Of a stretch of DNA of 64,000 bases, positions 13,237 through 22,977 are shown piece by piece. The stretch is taken from assembly GCF_001971705.1 (NCBI RefSeq), contig NZ_CP019327.1:2790001-2854000 (forward strand). Reading direction: 5' to 3'. Below the pieces are notes generated by a model that saw nothing but the letters and a program-made list of their open reading frames with translations, searched no databases and had not been told where the DNA came from. The DNA is from Natronorubrum daqingense (GTDB lineage: Archaea; Halobacteriota; Halobacteria; Halobacteriales; Natrialbaceae). A program made the translations under genes and the position numbers. How positions within the stretch are numbered: position 1 is the first letter of the stretch; the number at the start of each line of letters is the position of its first letter.

Positions 13237-16200
13237 TCGCCGTTCTTAGGACCACCTCCCATGAAATCCGCAATAGTCGTGGGCTTATTCTTGTCGTTCT
13301 CGAAGATGCTCTCGAGCGAGCGTTCTAGGACCTCGAGTCGCTGTTTCGTGTAGTCTCGACAGTCGTACTCGTCGGCGACTTGAATCGCGGTCTGCATGTA
13401 CTTGTTCACGGACCCTTTGTGGACGGTGAGGTTGACTCGGCCGCCACACTCCCTGCAGTCGCCGGTCAGGGGCATTCGACGGAACTTCTCGCCGCAATCG
13501 AGACAGCGAGTTTCCTGCCGGGAGAACGCCCGAAGGTTCCCGATCAGGTCCGGCAGGAAGTGGTACTCGATGACCCGTTCGGCGACGTCCGTCTCGTCGA
13601 CAGACTCGAGTTTCCGCGCGATCTCGAGTTGGGCGTCCATCTTGTCCATCATCGAGCCGAGCGTCTTGTAGGCCGAGAGGTCGGGACCCATGGCGATGTC
13701 GGTGGTGTCGTGGGTGTGCTCGAAACCGGTGTACTCGCCGTCGGTGCCGAGCGTGTCCTCGCCGAGTTGGATCTCGACCGACTCGGGGTCGGCCTGATCC
13801 AAGGTCGCGAGGTAGAACTCGCGTGGATACTGGCTCACGATGTCCATGTTGTGGGCCTCGTCGTCGATTTCGGAGGGATCGATTCTCGAGGACATGACGA
13901 GTGGGGCGTCCATCCGCCCGCCTCGCTTGTCCGGCAGAAAACTTCTACTGAAGTTGAGAAGTCCGTCCATGAGGAGCATAACGCAGTCTTCGTCACCGTC
14001 ACACTGACCGACGAACACGTCGTTCGCAACGAGCGTGTTCGTCTCCTCAACAGTGAGACAGTACGTGTGTTCGATATCGCTTTCGACGGTCTCGACCGAG
14101 ACGACTTCATCGAGCCATGTTTCACCACCGTCAGCGAACAGCCGCTGTGAACGAAGTTCGGTACTCTCGAGTACGTCAGTGATCGTTTCTTGTTTCCGTT
14201 CGAGATGGAATCCGATTCGATCAGCGAACCGAGCAGCATTCTCGGACGTGATTTTGAGAACCCACGACTCGAATTCGGGAACTGGTTCTTCGTCGCCGTA
14301 GAACTCGGCAACAGCACCAGTCGACGGGCGACGGGTTTCACGATACGTTTTTGTGGCAATCCCGAAACGCTTCAGCGCGGCTACGAGGCCATCTACTAAT
14401 TCGTCACTGACGGTGTGTGCCCGGATGTCGATTCGCTTACTCGACGTACTGCCATCTCCACTAAAGTACGCAGCCAAGAACGCTCGCAACTGTGGCTTCG
14501 GGCTATTGAAGATGAGATTCGGAATTCGTTTCGTTTCTGCAGTCGAGCCGAGGTTGAGCACGTCCGCGAACAGTACCGAGACGAGACGGCTCGATACGGT
14601 TACTTTCCACTCGTTTTCTTCGAAGGCGTCGATCGATAACGCGCTCTCGAACGCATCGATGATATCGTCTCGAGCTTCCCTGTCGGGCGAACAAATCGTC
14701 GTCTGATAAAACGAACCGTCTTCGTGCCGAGTGAACCCTTCGGCAGCGTAGTACCCGAGAAGCGTTGCAACGGATTCGTCGATCTCGAAATGACGCTGGA
14801 CGGCCGCAGTGTCCCGTTTTATGCCGAGTGTAACGTGGTCGGGAATCCATTCGAGAAGGTCCTCGGTGTCGAACAGCGAGCAGAGTGGACCGACCGGAAC
14901 GCTGTCTCGATTGACCCAATTGTAGACCGTCGACTGGGAGACATCGAGCCGCTCCGCAACCGGTTTGAGGTATGCTCGCTCCGGCGTCGCATCGTCGAGT
15001 AGCTCCTTGATTCGGTCCGACCCGAGTCCACGGACAACGAGCGAGTCGTTCGGAATCGTGTCTGCCTCGATAAACGCCTCCAACAGGTCGATCGACTCGT
15101 TCGTTCCTTCGAAATCAATCGATTTCGGACTCGGGAGTTCATCGCCAGTCGAGAGTTCTCGAGCGTCGACGGATTCCAAGCCGGCGGGCGTCCACTGCCG
15201 AAACGTGTGATCCGGCGTCACCGTTAGCGTTCGGCCACTCCGCGTTTCGACACGAACGAGATGATCAGGGGCCGGGTGTTTCGAAAGCGCTTCGACAGGG
15301 CGATTGAGAGGCGTTCCGTCAGCAGTAACTGACGGAACGGTAAGCCCGTCGACGTCCTGAACGAGTGTTCCAAAGTCGTCTTCCTGGGGGTCGCTCAACC
15401 GCTCTTCGACGATCGTTTCGATCGGTTCGTGACCCCAGTCGTCGTTTTCGTCCTGGTACCAGAGGTTCGTTCCCGGGTGGAAACAATTCCGGCGTTTCGC
15501 GGCGTGAAAGTACGGATGGGCGTATCCGACCGCCGCACTCGTAAAACCAATCACCCGTCCGACAGTTGCCGCACTCGTGTGGGGTGCCATCCCGAAGACC
15601 AGCTCCCCGACGAGATCTTGTCGATCCTCGAGTTCGTAAAAGGGCTCGAGGCCGTAGTACTGCGCCAGAAGGTCGTCGATGAAGTCGGCCGTTTGCATCA
15701 TGTGCTCGGCCGCGCCGTCGGAGAGGACGATATCTTGAACCTTGAGTTCGACCAGTTGATCCTCGTGGGTCAGCGCGTCGCCGTGCATGTCCTCCTCGTA
15801 GCCGAGGGCCTGGAGTTGGCCGACATCGATGTCGAGTTCGCGCGCGCGGACCGACGTGACGGGGAGGTCGGTCATGTCGTAGCGAACGGTGCCGTCTTTG
15901 AACGAGGAAACATCGTGTTTCGCCCGGAGGACGCCTTTCTCGATCGGTTCGGGGATCTTGGTCGTCGAGGTGAGCCCCTTCACGCCCTTGAGAATCTCGA
16001 AGGCGTTCTCGCGTTCGCCGACCGACTCGAGGGCGTCGCGGTACTCCTCGTGAACGTCGACCTCGCGGATTTCGACGCAGGTCGCCTCGCGTTCGCAGTG
16101 GCCACACTCGACGCGGCCCGCTTCGTCCGGTTCGATTCGTTCGTCACAGTCCGGACAGCGATAGTCGGGTTTCGTTCGAGCCTCACACTCCGGACAGCGG

Positions 16201-18422
16201 TTTTTGAACGTCTCGGTGGCGCAGGACGGACAGTACGTCCGTCCGATCTGGACCTCGACGACGCCCGGCGTGTCGGCCATCGTCTCCGCGTGCGTGGCCG
16301 CATCGGCGACGTTTCGCTGTGCGCCGCCGGCTTCGCCGATCGGAAAGAGGGTGTGGACGGGGGGGCTCAGATCCCGGCGCTCTGACTTCTCGGGGCGACC
16401 CATCCGGTTGCCGACGCGCGTCGGTGCACGCTCGCGGACCTCGAAGGGAGCGACCTCGTTGACCGCCTCGATGGCGTTGTCCCCCTCGGTTTCGTGGCCC
16501 CACGTCCGCGCGCGCTCGGAGAGGTCGTCGTTGGCCCACGTTCGCTCGAGTTCGATCTGGGGAGCCTGCGCGTCGGGATCGAGTGCGGCCCCGTCGGCGA
16601 CCGCTTGACGCGGTTCGCAGCCGAGCGTGCTGACGAGCGGCCGCCAGTCGTCGACCTCGAGTCTCCCCTCGTCCGGACGCTGGCGGTGTTCGACGATGAT
16701 CGTCTCGAGGGCCTCGGCGGTCGACTCGTCGTATTCGAGAACGAGCGTGTCGCCCGTCTCGCCGGCGGCCTCGATTCGGCCGTCGGCGACGGCCGCCGCG
16801 AGGGCACAGAACGCGTCGACCGAGAGGTCGTGCCAGGTGTAGGTGTACTGTGGGTGAAGCGGTGCGTCGTACTCGAGGGCCCACTCGAGGGCCGCGTTGG
16901 GGTCGGGGAACTCGAGGTCGATTCGCGGGTCGTCCTCGAGGGCCTGGACGTCCGCACCGGCGGCCTTCAGGTCCTGAATCCACCACTCGTAGACGTAGGA
17001 GGCGGGTGCGAGCGGGTGGTTGTTCTCGACGAACTCGCCGTAGTTGACGAGGTACTCGCCGGCGTCCAAGATTGCCTCGACGCCGTTTCTGATCTCGAGG
17101 GCCTCCTCGGGATCGTCGATCCGACGGACGTCGCCGTTTGCGAGTTTGACGGTCGGGCCGTCGATGCTGTCGACGGGGATGATCCCGTGGGCCTTCCCGG
17201 GCCGTTCGGTCTTGATCTGGGTTCCCGTCGCGAGGAAGTCGTCGACGAGGTGCATCGTTGCGGGGTGGATCCCCCCGGTCGCGAACCCGTGATTGCGTGC
17301 GCGGCCGTAGCGGAGGCGAAATCCGCCTTCGGCGCTTGGGTGAGAGAAGACCGGCCGGCCGGCGATCAGGTCCCGAAGGAACTTCTTCGAGGGATCCGCT
17401 CGCGGGGGGCCCGACGGGCCATCGACACCGGTCTCGTCGGCGTCGGGGTCCACGGCGTCTTCGGGTGTCGCATCCGCGTCGTCGCCGTCCGTCGAATCGT
17501 CGGCCGCGTCACCGTTGTCGTCGCCGTCGCTGTCACTGTCGCCTGTTGGGTCGTCCGCAGCAGAATCGTCCGCCGACTCGTCGGCGTAGTTGCCGTCGAT
17601 CAGGTCCTGCAGCCACGGCCAGTCGATCTCGTCGAGGTTGCGGGTGTATCGCTGGATCTTCGGTGCCTTGAGCGCGATACCTTCCCCGAGGACCAGACAC
17701 ATGCCACCGCGGGCGCTGTTGGTGTCGACGCGCTCGAGGTCTCGGAATCCCGACACCTCCTCGTCGCCGGTGGCCTCTCCGTCCAGCATGATCGGGAGGT
17801 GTTTGGCGATGAACTTGGCCTCCTTCGCCTTCGGCGTGTACTGGAGGCCCGTTTCCTTGTCGTAGAGGGCGATCTCTTCGGCGTAGCGTTCGACCTCGTC
17901 GGTCCGGGCGTCGTACTGATCGATTCCGACCAACGCACGCGTGTAGTCCGCGACGAGGACCGAGAGCGCCTGTGCCGTCCCGCCCGCAGAGCGGATCGGG
18001 CCGGCGTAGTAGACGTTGACGAACTCGCTCCCGTCGTCGTTCGTGAGGAGTTCGACCCTGTCGATCCCCTCGATGGGCGCGGCGACGACACCTTCGGTCA
18101 GCAGGGCGACCGCGGTCCTGACTGCTCCCTCGATCTTGCCCGCTTTCGTCTCGTAGTCGCCGACGCGGCCTTCGGCGAAGTCTTCGGCGAGGGCGAGTGC
18201 CGCCTCCTCGCGGGACATCTCGCCCTCGAGTTCGCGGACGCGTTCGGCGACGCCGTCGATGCCGAGGATGTTCTCGACGCGGTCGGCCATGTCCTTGGCG
18301 ACGGGAATCTCGACTTCGGGTTCGGGATCCGCGCCGCGTTCTTTGGCGGTTTCGGCGACCTCGAACGCCTCGTCTAACTGTGACTCGAGTCGGGTGAAGT
18401 ACTGGCGGTCCTCCTCGCGCAT
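13233..18422 (-). CDS. polC: DNA polymerase D large subunit DP2, with intein
   Basis: 1,729 residues, of which 494 are an intein; the spliced protein would be about 1,235, normal for DP2. It is the catalytic subunit of archaeal replicative polymerase D. Visible parts: N-terminal domain, a highly acidic low-complexity insert (about 265-335), a zinc-finger cluster (CPSC, CPEC, CPDC, CGHC), the conserved HPYFHAAKRRN followed after the intein by CDGDEDC (catalytic core), and a C-terminal zinc ribbon (CLDC, CREC) near the region that binds the small subunit. The start lies 1 bp after the stop of the PPC gene, so the two are co-transcribed. Confidence 0.97.
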   Translation of the reverse strand: MREEDRQYFTRLESQLDEAFEVAETAKERGADPEPEVEIPVAKDMADRVENILGIDGVAERVRELEGEMSREEAALALAEDFAEGRVGDYETKAGKIEGAVRTAVALLTEGVVAAPIEGIDRVELLTNDDGSEFVNVYYAGPIRSAGGTAQALSVLVADYTRALVGIDQYDARTDEVERYAEEIALYDKETGLQYTPKAKEAKFIAKHLPIMLDGEATGDEEVSGFRDLERVDTNSARGGMCLVLGEGIALKAPKIQRYTRNLDEIDWPWLQDLIDGNYADESADDSAADDPTGDSDSDGDDNGDAADDSTDGDDADATPEDAVDPDADETGVDGPSGPPRADPSKKFLRDLIAGRPVFSHPSAEGGFRLRYGRARNHGFATGGIHPATMHLVDDFLATGTQIKTERPGKAHGIIPVDSIDGPTVKLANGDVRRIDDPEEALEIRNGVEAILDAGEYLVNYGEFVENNHPLAPASYVYEWWIQDLKAAGADVQALEDDPRIDLEFPDPNAALEWALEYDAPLHPQYTYTWHDLSVDAFCALAAAVADGRIEAAGETGDTLVLEYDESTAEALETIIVEHRQRPDEGRLEVDDWRPLVSTLGCEPRQAVADGAALDPDAQAPQIELERTWANDDLSERARTWGHETEGDNAIEAVNEVAPFEVRERAPTRVGNRMGRPEKSERRDLSPPVHTLFPIGEAGGAQRNVADAATHAETMADTPGVVEVQIGRTYCPSCATETFKNRCPECEARTKPDYRCPDCDERIEPDEAGRVECGHCEREATCVEIREVDVHEEYRDALESVGERENAFEILKGVKGLTSTTKIPEPIEKGVLRAKHDVSSFKDGTVRYDMTDLPVTSVRARELDIDVGQLQALGYEEDMHGDALTHEDQLVELKVQDIVLSDGAAEHMMQTADFIDDLLAQYYGLEPFYELEDRQDLVGELVFGMAPHTSAATVGRVIGFTSAAVGYAHPYFHAAKRRNCFHPGTNLWYQDENDDWGHEPIETIVEERLSDPQEDDFGTLVQDVDGLTVPSVTADGTPLNRPVEALSKHPAPDHLVRVETRSGRTLTVTPDHTFRQWTPAGLESVDARELSTGDELPSPKSIDFEGTNESIDLLEAFIEADTIPNDSLVVRGLGSDRIKELLDDATPERAYLKPVAERLDVSQSTVYNWVNRDSVPVGPLCSLFDTEDLLEWIPDHVTLGIKRDTAAVQRHFEIDESVATLLGYYAAEGFTRHEDGSFYQTTICSPDREARDDIIDAFESALSIDAFEENEWKVTVSSRLVSVLFADVLNLGSTAETKRIPNLIFNSPKPQLRAFLAAYFSGDGSTSSKRIDIRAHTVSDELVDGLVAALKRFGIATKTYRETRRPSTGAVAEFYGDEEPVPEFESWVLKITSENAARFADRIGFHLERKQETITDVLESTELRSQRLFADGGETWLDEVVSVETVESDIEHTYCLTVEETNTLVANDVFVGQCDGDEDCVMLLMDGLLNFSRSFLPDKRGGRMDAPLVMSSRIDPSEIDDEAHNMDIVSQYPREFYLATLDQADPESVEIQLGEDTLGTDGEYTGFEHTHDTTDIAMGPDLSAYKTLGSMMDKMDAQLEIARKLESVDETDVAERVIEYHFLPDLIGNLRAFSRQETRCLDCGEKFRRMPLTGDCRECGGRVNLTVHKGSVNKYMQTAIQVADEYDCRDYTKQRLEVLERSLESIFENDKNKPTTIADFMGGGPKNGD
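14004..15485 (-). mobile_element. PolD DP2 intein with LAGLIDADG endonuclease
   Basis: 494 residues, from Cys (codon 15485-15483) to Gln (codon 14006-14004), inserted between AAKRRN and CDGDEDC of the catalytic core. The N-terminal splicing block is CFHPGTNLW and the B block TVTPDHTF. The homing endonuclease shows two dodecapeptide motifs, LLGYYAAEG and LAAYFSGDG, both with the acidic residue. A helix-turn-helix (VSQSTVYNWVNR) lies before them. The C-terminal end is NDVFVGQ followed by Cys: Gln replaces the usual Asn, as known for other archaeal PolII inteins. All parts appear intact, so both splicing and homing may be active. Confidence 0.92.
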
Positions 18423-18423
18423 A

Positions 18424-18843
18424 TCAGAGCCAGAGGTCGAGATCGGTCGTCTCGTCGTGTTCGCGCACCAGGTCGTCCTCGAAGACGCGCATGTACACTT
18501 CGCCGGCCCAGACGGTCGCCTCGTTCAGGTGGCCGGAGATCGTCTCGCCGTCTGGTCCCGAGAGGACCGCGTGCGTGTGCGCGAACAGGTCGTCCTCGAG
18601 CCAGGAGACGTTGCCGACGCAACTCGCGACCTCGAGGGGTTCGTCCGCGTCGATCGCGTCGTACTCGAGACCGTCCTGATCGTAAAAGGCGAGTTCGGCG
18701 TCCTGGACGGCACCGAGTGCGCTAAACCAGGCCGCACCGGCGTCGACCTCGCGTGCGAGCGACTCGATTTCGGCCCGCCAGTCGGCCCCGGTCTCGAGGC
18801 GAGCGACGTACTCGGACGTAGTTTCGACAGCGCGATAGTTCAT
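18424..18843 (-). CDS. PPC-domain (DUF296) protein
   Basis: 139 residues from the ATG at 18843. The sequence ALGAVQDAELAFYDQDG, then SCVGNVSWLEDDLFAHTHAV and SGHLNEATVWAGEVYMRV, is the PPC/DUF296 fold, with the conserved G-N-x-S, H-x-H and GHL segments. In plants the domain accompanies AT-hook DNA-binding proteins; in archaea it is stand-alone and of unclear role. Its stop is 1 bp before the polD start, so the two genes form an operon. Confidence 0.88.
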   Translation of the reverse strand: MNYRAVETTSEYVARLETGADWRAEIESLAREVDAGAAWFSALGAVQDAELAFYDQDGLEYDAIDADEPLEVASCVGNVSWLEDDLFAHTHAVLSGPDGETISGHLNEATVWAGEVYMRVFEDDLVREHDETTDLDLWL

Positions 18844-19121
18844 AGGAAGGCACTGTACCCCCAGGAGAAAAATACTACTGGTCGTGGCGTTCGAAGGGAC
18901 GGCGACCCGCGAGGATCGGTGCACGCGCGTGATGTCGCCGGAGCGATATCACCCTCGAGTAACGATAAACTCGATGTATATTGTTGGACGATAGTGTACA
19001 AATGACTTCGGTGTTGATAATATGCAAATATCACCGAGATTGTTATTCGGTAATCGATGGTGTAAAGTAAGTGCAAACTGGGTGAAGAACCAAAACTAAT
19101 AAGGGTTTTCCCCTCGGCAGG
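18844..19121. other. Intergenic promoter region of the peptide transporter
   Basis: 278 bp between the leftward PPC gene and the rightward transporter. It is locally A+T rich from 18990 to 19100. AAAACTAATAAGGG about 25-30 nt before the lipoprotein start is a plausible TATA region. No gene is seen. Confidence 0.4.
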
Positions 19122-20801
19122 ATGGGTAGTATGAGAGGTAACAACAAGGGTGCAACTCGGCGGCGAGTGCTCGTCACTGGAGTGTCCGCAGGTGCACTTG
19201 CGCTCGCAGGGTGTATCGGTGGGAACGGCGACGACGATGACGACGGTGGGATCATCGATCCGGACGAATACGACTACGAGCGAGACGAACCGGACGACGA
19301 AGACGCTGCGATGGACAGTACGATGGTCTATACGCAGGAACTCGAGCGAGACGACGACTTCGATCCGGTCGTCTCGAACGACGCCTACAGCATGCAGGTC
19401 GCCGAACTCCTCTACGACAGCCTCTTCGAGTTCGATTACGAGTACGAACTCCAGCCGAAGGTTGCCGTCGACTTCCCGGACGTCGAGCGCGACGACACGC
19501 GATTCATCTACGAGATCCACGACGGAATCGAGTTCCACAACGGCGACGAACTGACCGCCGACGACGTGGCGCACTCGTTTTTGGCACCCGTCGAGGAAGA
19601 GACGCCGAACGCGACGTCCTACGACATGATCGAGGACATCGAGGTCATCGACGACACGCAGTTGCAAGTCGACCTCGAGTACCCCTACGGTCCCTGGGAG
19701 ATGTTCAATCAGGGGGTCAACATCGTTCCCGAAGACGCCAGGACGGACGACGTCGACGCGTTCAACACCGATCCGATCGGCTCCGGGCCGTTCGTCTGGA
19801 GCGACTACCAGATGGGCGAGTACGTCGAACTCGAGCGAAACGACGACTACTGGGACGATCCGCTTCCGTACCTCGCGGAGATTCGCTTCGAGGACAACGT
19901 CGACGACTCGAGCCGCGTCGGCGAGATTCTCGCCGGTGACACGGACGCGATCGGTGACGTTCCGAATGCGGACTGGGACGAAATCGACGGCGAGGACGAC
20001 ATCAACGCGCACGTCGCGGAGAGCCCGTCGGTTGCGTACATCTTCTTCAACTGTAACGATGGCGCGGGAACGGCCAACGCGGACGTTCGCCGCGGCATCG
20101 CCCACGCGTTCTCGGCGACCGATTACGTCGAAACGTACCTGAACAACGCGGCGGCACCGGTCGTGACGCCGACGTCGCCGATCACGAACGAACTGTGGGA
20201 CTTCCCGCTCGACGAGTGGGAGGACGCTTACCCCGACTACGACCCCGATCTCGCACAGGAGTTACTCGACGAGAACGCGCCGGACGATTGGAATCCGACG
20301 TTCATGGCGCCCGACGACGAGCGAGCGACGCTCGCCGAACGCGTTGCTCAACGCCTCGACGAAATCGGCTACGACATGGAGGTCCAGACGATGGCGTTCG
20401 ACCAGATGCTGGATCAGACCATCTACAGCGAGGGCGATCCGGACGACTACGAACTGTACATCTCCGGGTGGACCGGCGGTCCGGACCCAGATCAGTACCT
20501 CTACTCCAACTTCCACGAGAGCCAAGAGGAGATCAACCAGGGCCACCACTACGAGGGAAGCGACGACTTCCACGACAACATCATCGAAGCCCGTGAAACC
20601 GGGGACCAAGCGGAACGGGAGGAACTCTACACCGACGTGATCGGCGAGATTATCGAGGAAGTTCCGGCACTGCCGATCTTCACGGAACACAACTCGATGG
20701 CGACGGGCGAGCACATCAAGGACATGCACGTCCACCCGCAGATGCAGTACAACCCACACGTCGTCTCCGGAGACGGAAACGTCTGGGTCGACGACGACTG
20801 A
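19122..20801 (+). CDS. Di/oligopeptide ABC transporter substrate-binding lipoprotein
   Basis: 559 residues. The N-terminus TRRRVLVTGVSAGALALAGC is a Tat signal with lipobox, so the mature protein is a lipid-anchored exported receptor. A Gly/Asp-rich linker precedes the SBP_bac_5 (cluster C) fold, with typical segments such as IHDGIEFHNGDELTADDVAHS and DFPLDEWEDAYPDYDPDLAQELL. It binds peptides or related solutes outside the cell for the permeases encoded next. A start at 19131 is possible. First gene of a five-gene operon. Confidence 0.92.
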   Translation: MGSMRGNNKGATRRRVLVTGVSAGALALAGCIGGNGDDDDDGGIIDPDEYDYERDEPDDEDAAMDSTMVYTQELERDDDFDPVVSNDAYSMQVAELLYDSLFEFDYEYELQPKVAVDFPDVERDDTRFIYEIHDGIEFHNGDELTADDVAHSFLAPVEEETPNATSYDMIEDIEVIDDTQLQVDLEYPYGPWEMFNQGVNIVPEDARTDDVDAFNTDPIGSGPFVWSDYQMGEYVELERNDDYWDDPLPYLAEIRFEDNVDDSSRVGEILAGDTDAIGDVPNADWDEIDGEDDINAHVAESPSVAYIFFNCNDGAGTANADVRRGIAHAFSATDYVETYLNNAAAPVVTPTSPITNELWDFPLDEWEDAYPDYDPDLAQELLDENAPDDWNPTFMAPDDERATLAERVAQRLDEIGYDMEVQTMAFDQMLDQTIYSEGDPDDYELYISGWTGGPDPDQYLYSNFHESQEEINQGHHYEGSDDFHDNIIEARETGDQAEREELYTDVIGEIIEEVPALPIFTEHNSMATGEHIKDMHVHPQMQYNPHVVSGDGNVWVDDD

Positions 20802-20912
20802 CGACCGAGAGACGGCCAGTTTGCGATTCGACGCGGCCGGTCGGCGGCCGTGAACGTCCATTCGCGTTTCACCAAAAACGGAAGAGACACAGATTTAACA
20901 GACGATTTCGAG

Positions 20913-21977
20913 ATGGGACTACTTCGATACACACTGTACCGATTCGTGCAAGCGATTCCCGTACTGTTCGGAATCACGATCATCACGTTTGCCCTCGCGA
21001 ATTTGGCTCCCGGCGACCCCGTCCAGATCATGCTGCAGGGACAGGAAGTCGACGAGGACCTGATCCAGACGATGGAAGAACGGTACGGGCTCGACGAACC
21101 CGTTCACGAACGGTACATCTCGTATATGACTGGGGTATTGCAAGGCGACCTCGGGCAGAGTTTTCACTACAATCAGCCCGTTTCTGACCTGATCATGAGT
21201 CGCCTCGGACCAACGCTGCTTCTCGTGTTGTCGGCGTACGCGTTCGCGATCGTCACGTCGATACCACTCGGTATCCTCGCCGCGAAGCGACGAAACGAGC
21301 CAGCAGACCACGTGTCACGCATCGTCGCACTGCTGGGCGTTAGCACGCCGTCGTTCTGGATCGGCATCATGCTCATCATCATCTTCGCCGTCCAACTCGG
21401 GTGGTTCCCGTCGACCGGCCTCGTCTATCCGTGGTGGTCACCAGAGGCCTACGGCTACACCGGGTGGCCCGGACCGCTCGAGCAACTTCCCGTCGTTGGG
21501 GCGATGTTCAGCCAGTACACGCTGGGTGGGTGGCCCGAGCACGTGTTCCAGATCGTCCGGCACCTGCTGCTACCGATGATCGCGCTAGGAACGTTACAGA
21601 TGGCGACGCTGATGCGTATCGAGCGGACGCAGATGATCGAATCGCTGCAAGGAGAGTACGTCAAACTCGCTCGAGCCTACGGCGTCTCAGAGCGGACGAT
21701 CCTCCGAAAGCACGCCTTCCGAACGGCGCAGTTGCCGATCATTACGATCATCGGATTGAACCTGTCGACGGCACTCGGCGGCGCGGTGCTCGTCGAGTAC
21801 GTCTTCAACATCAACGGAATGGGACGGCTGTTCATCGATGCGATTCACAACCTCGACTACCAGTTGATCATGGGAGTAACGCTCATCTTCGGGACGATAT
21901 TCATCATCGGCGTCATCATCACCGACATCTCCTACGCGTACGTCGATCCGCGGGTTACGTACGGAGGTGACGACTAA
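20913..21977 (+). CDS. dppB: Peptide ABC transporter permease, DppB/OppB type
   Basis: 354 residues from the ATG at 20913 (an upstream GTG at 20850 would add a polar stretch). It has six predicted membrane helices: an N-terminal helix (RFVQAIPVLFGITIITFALA), a large outer loop with the family motif APGDP, then five more helices. The EAA loop, which contacts the ATPases, is ARAYGVSERTILRKHAFR. The next gene starts 2 bp after its stop. Confidence 0.93.
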   Translation: MGLLRYTLYRFVQAIPVLFGITIITFALANLAPGDPVQIMLQGQEVDEDLIQTMEERYGLDEPVHERYISYMTGVLQGDLGQSFHYNQPVSDLIMSRLGPTLLLVLSAYAFAIVTSIPLGILAAKRRNEPADHVSRIVALLGVSTPSFWIGIMLIIIFAVQLGWFPSTGLVYPWWSPEAYGYTGWPGPLEQLPVVGAMFSQYTLGGWPEHVFQIVRHLLLPMIALGTLQMATLMRIERTQMIESLQGEYVKLARAYGVSERTILRKHAFRTAQLPIITIIGLNLSTALGGAVLVEYVFNINGMGRLFIDAIHNLDYQLIMGVTLIFGTIFIIGVIITDISYAYVDPRVTYGGDD

Positions 21978-21979
21978 CG

Positions 21980-22975
21980 ATGGCGATCGGTGAATCACAG
22001 GTCGACGACGGCAAATCGTCCGACGCCGTCGAGGCGGAGTTCGGCTGGCGACACTCGGTCAAAAAGATCAAAGACGATACGACCGCCAGATGGGGGCTCT
22101 ACATCGTCGTCCTCGTCTTGCTCATCTCGGCGTACACGATGATCGACAGCAACCTCTCGCGACTCACGCTCGGAGCCGTCTCCGACTTCACGTTCGCGGA
22201 GATGCTCCCGATATTCGATCATCCGGAGCGGATTCCACCGCCGGGGCAAGGTGAGGAGAACGTGCCTCCCGCGTTCCACGTCGACGGTTCGATGAGCCAC
22301 CCCCTCGGTACCGATCCGGACGGACGGGATTACTTCACCCGACTCGTCTACGGCGCGCAAGTGTCGGTGAGCGTCGGCATCGTCTCGACGCTCATCGGAT
22401 TCGTCGGGGGAACGCTCATCGGTGCCGTCGCCGGCTTCTACGGCGGGAAGGTCGACGACATCCTCATGCGTAGCGTCGAGACGATCTACGCGATTCCGCC
22501 GCTGATCCTCATCATCGTCTTCACGGTCTTCGTGAGCGGCGGAACACCCGACATTAGATACGCCGTCATCGGCGTCGGAATCACGTTCATCCCGGTGTTC
22601 GCGCGGATCATCCGCAGCGAGGTGTTGTCCGTCCGCGAGATGGACTACATCGAGGCGGCGCGCGCCTCGGGGGTGAAAAACAGACACATCATCCTCAGAC
22701 ACGTGATACCGAACAGTTTCGCACCGGTGCTCGTCTACGCGACGCTTCAGATCGGCGTGACGATCCTCATCGTCGCCGGCCTCTCGTTCCTCGGCTACGG
22801 CGCACAGCCGCCGACCCCCGACTGGGGCGAGATGCTGAACGTCGCCCACGGCTACATGCACGCGAACGTCTGGCTCTCGATCTGGCCGGGCTTCGCGATC
22901 CTCATCACGATTATGGGATTCAACCTCTTCGGCGACGGCCTCCAAGACGCCCTCGATCCACGACTCAATGAATAA
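21980..22975 (+). CDS. dppC: Peptide ABC transporter permease, DppC/OppC type
   Basis: 331 residues. An N-terminal cytoplasmic segment and first helix are followed by an extracellular loop (HPLGTDPDGRDYFTRLVYGAQ, the family's signature) and five helices. The EAA loop is AARASGVKNRHIILRHVIPN. It pairs with the DppB-like subunit to form the channel. Spacing to its neighbours is 2 bp on each side, consistent with a coupled operon. Confidence 0.93.
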   Translation: MAIGESQVDDGKSSDAVEAEFGWRHSVKKIKDDTTARWGLYIVVLVLLISAYTMIDSNLSRLTLGAVSDFTFAEMLPIFDHPERIPPPGQGEENVPPAFHVDGSMSHPLGTDPDGRDYFTRLVYGAQVSVSVGIVSTLIGFVGGTLIGAVAGFYGGKVDDILMRSVETIYAIPPLILIIVFTVFVSGGTPDIRYAVIGVGITFIPVFARIIRSEVLSVREMDYIEAARASGVKNRHIILRHVIPNSFAPVLVYATLQIGVTILIVAGLSFLGYGAQPPTPDWGEMLNVAHGYMHANVWLSIWPGFAILITIMGFNLFGDGLQDALDPRLNE

Positions 22976-22977
22976 GT

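Noticed and set aside
13380-18377. Long rightward open frames opposite polD (256, 318 and 627 codons)
   Set aside because: They are mirror frames of a G+C-rich gene; their products are Arg/Val/Gly-rich and unlike any family, and polD on the other strand is certain.
18840-20105. 421-codon leftward frame opposite the substrate-binding lipoprotein
   Set aside because: Product is Val/Asp/Arg repetitive, typical of the complement of an Asp-rich gene.
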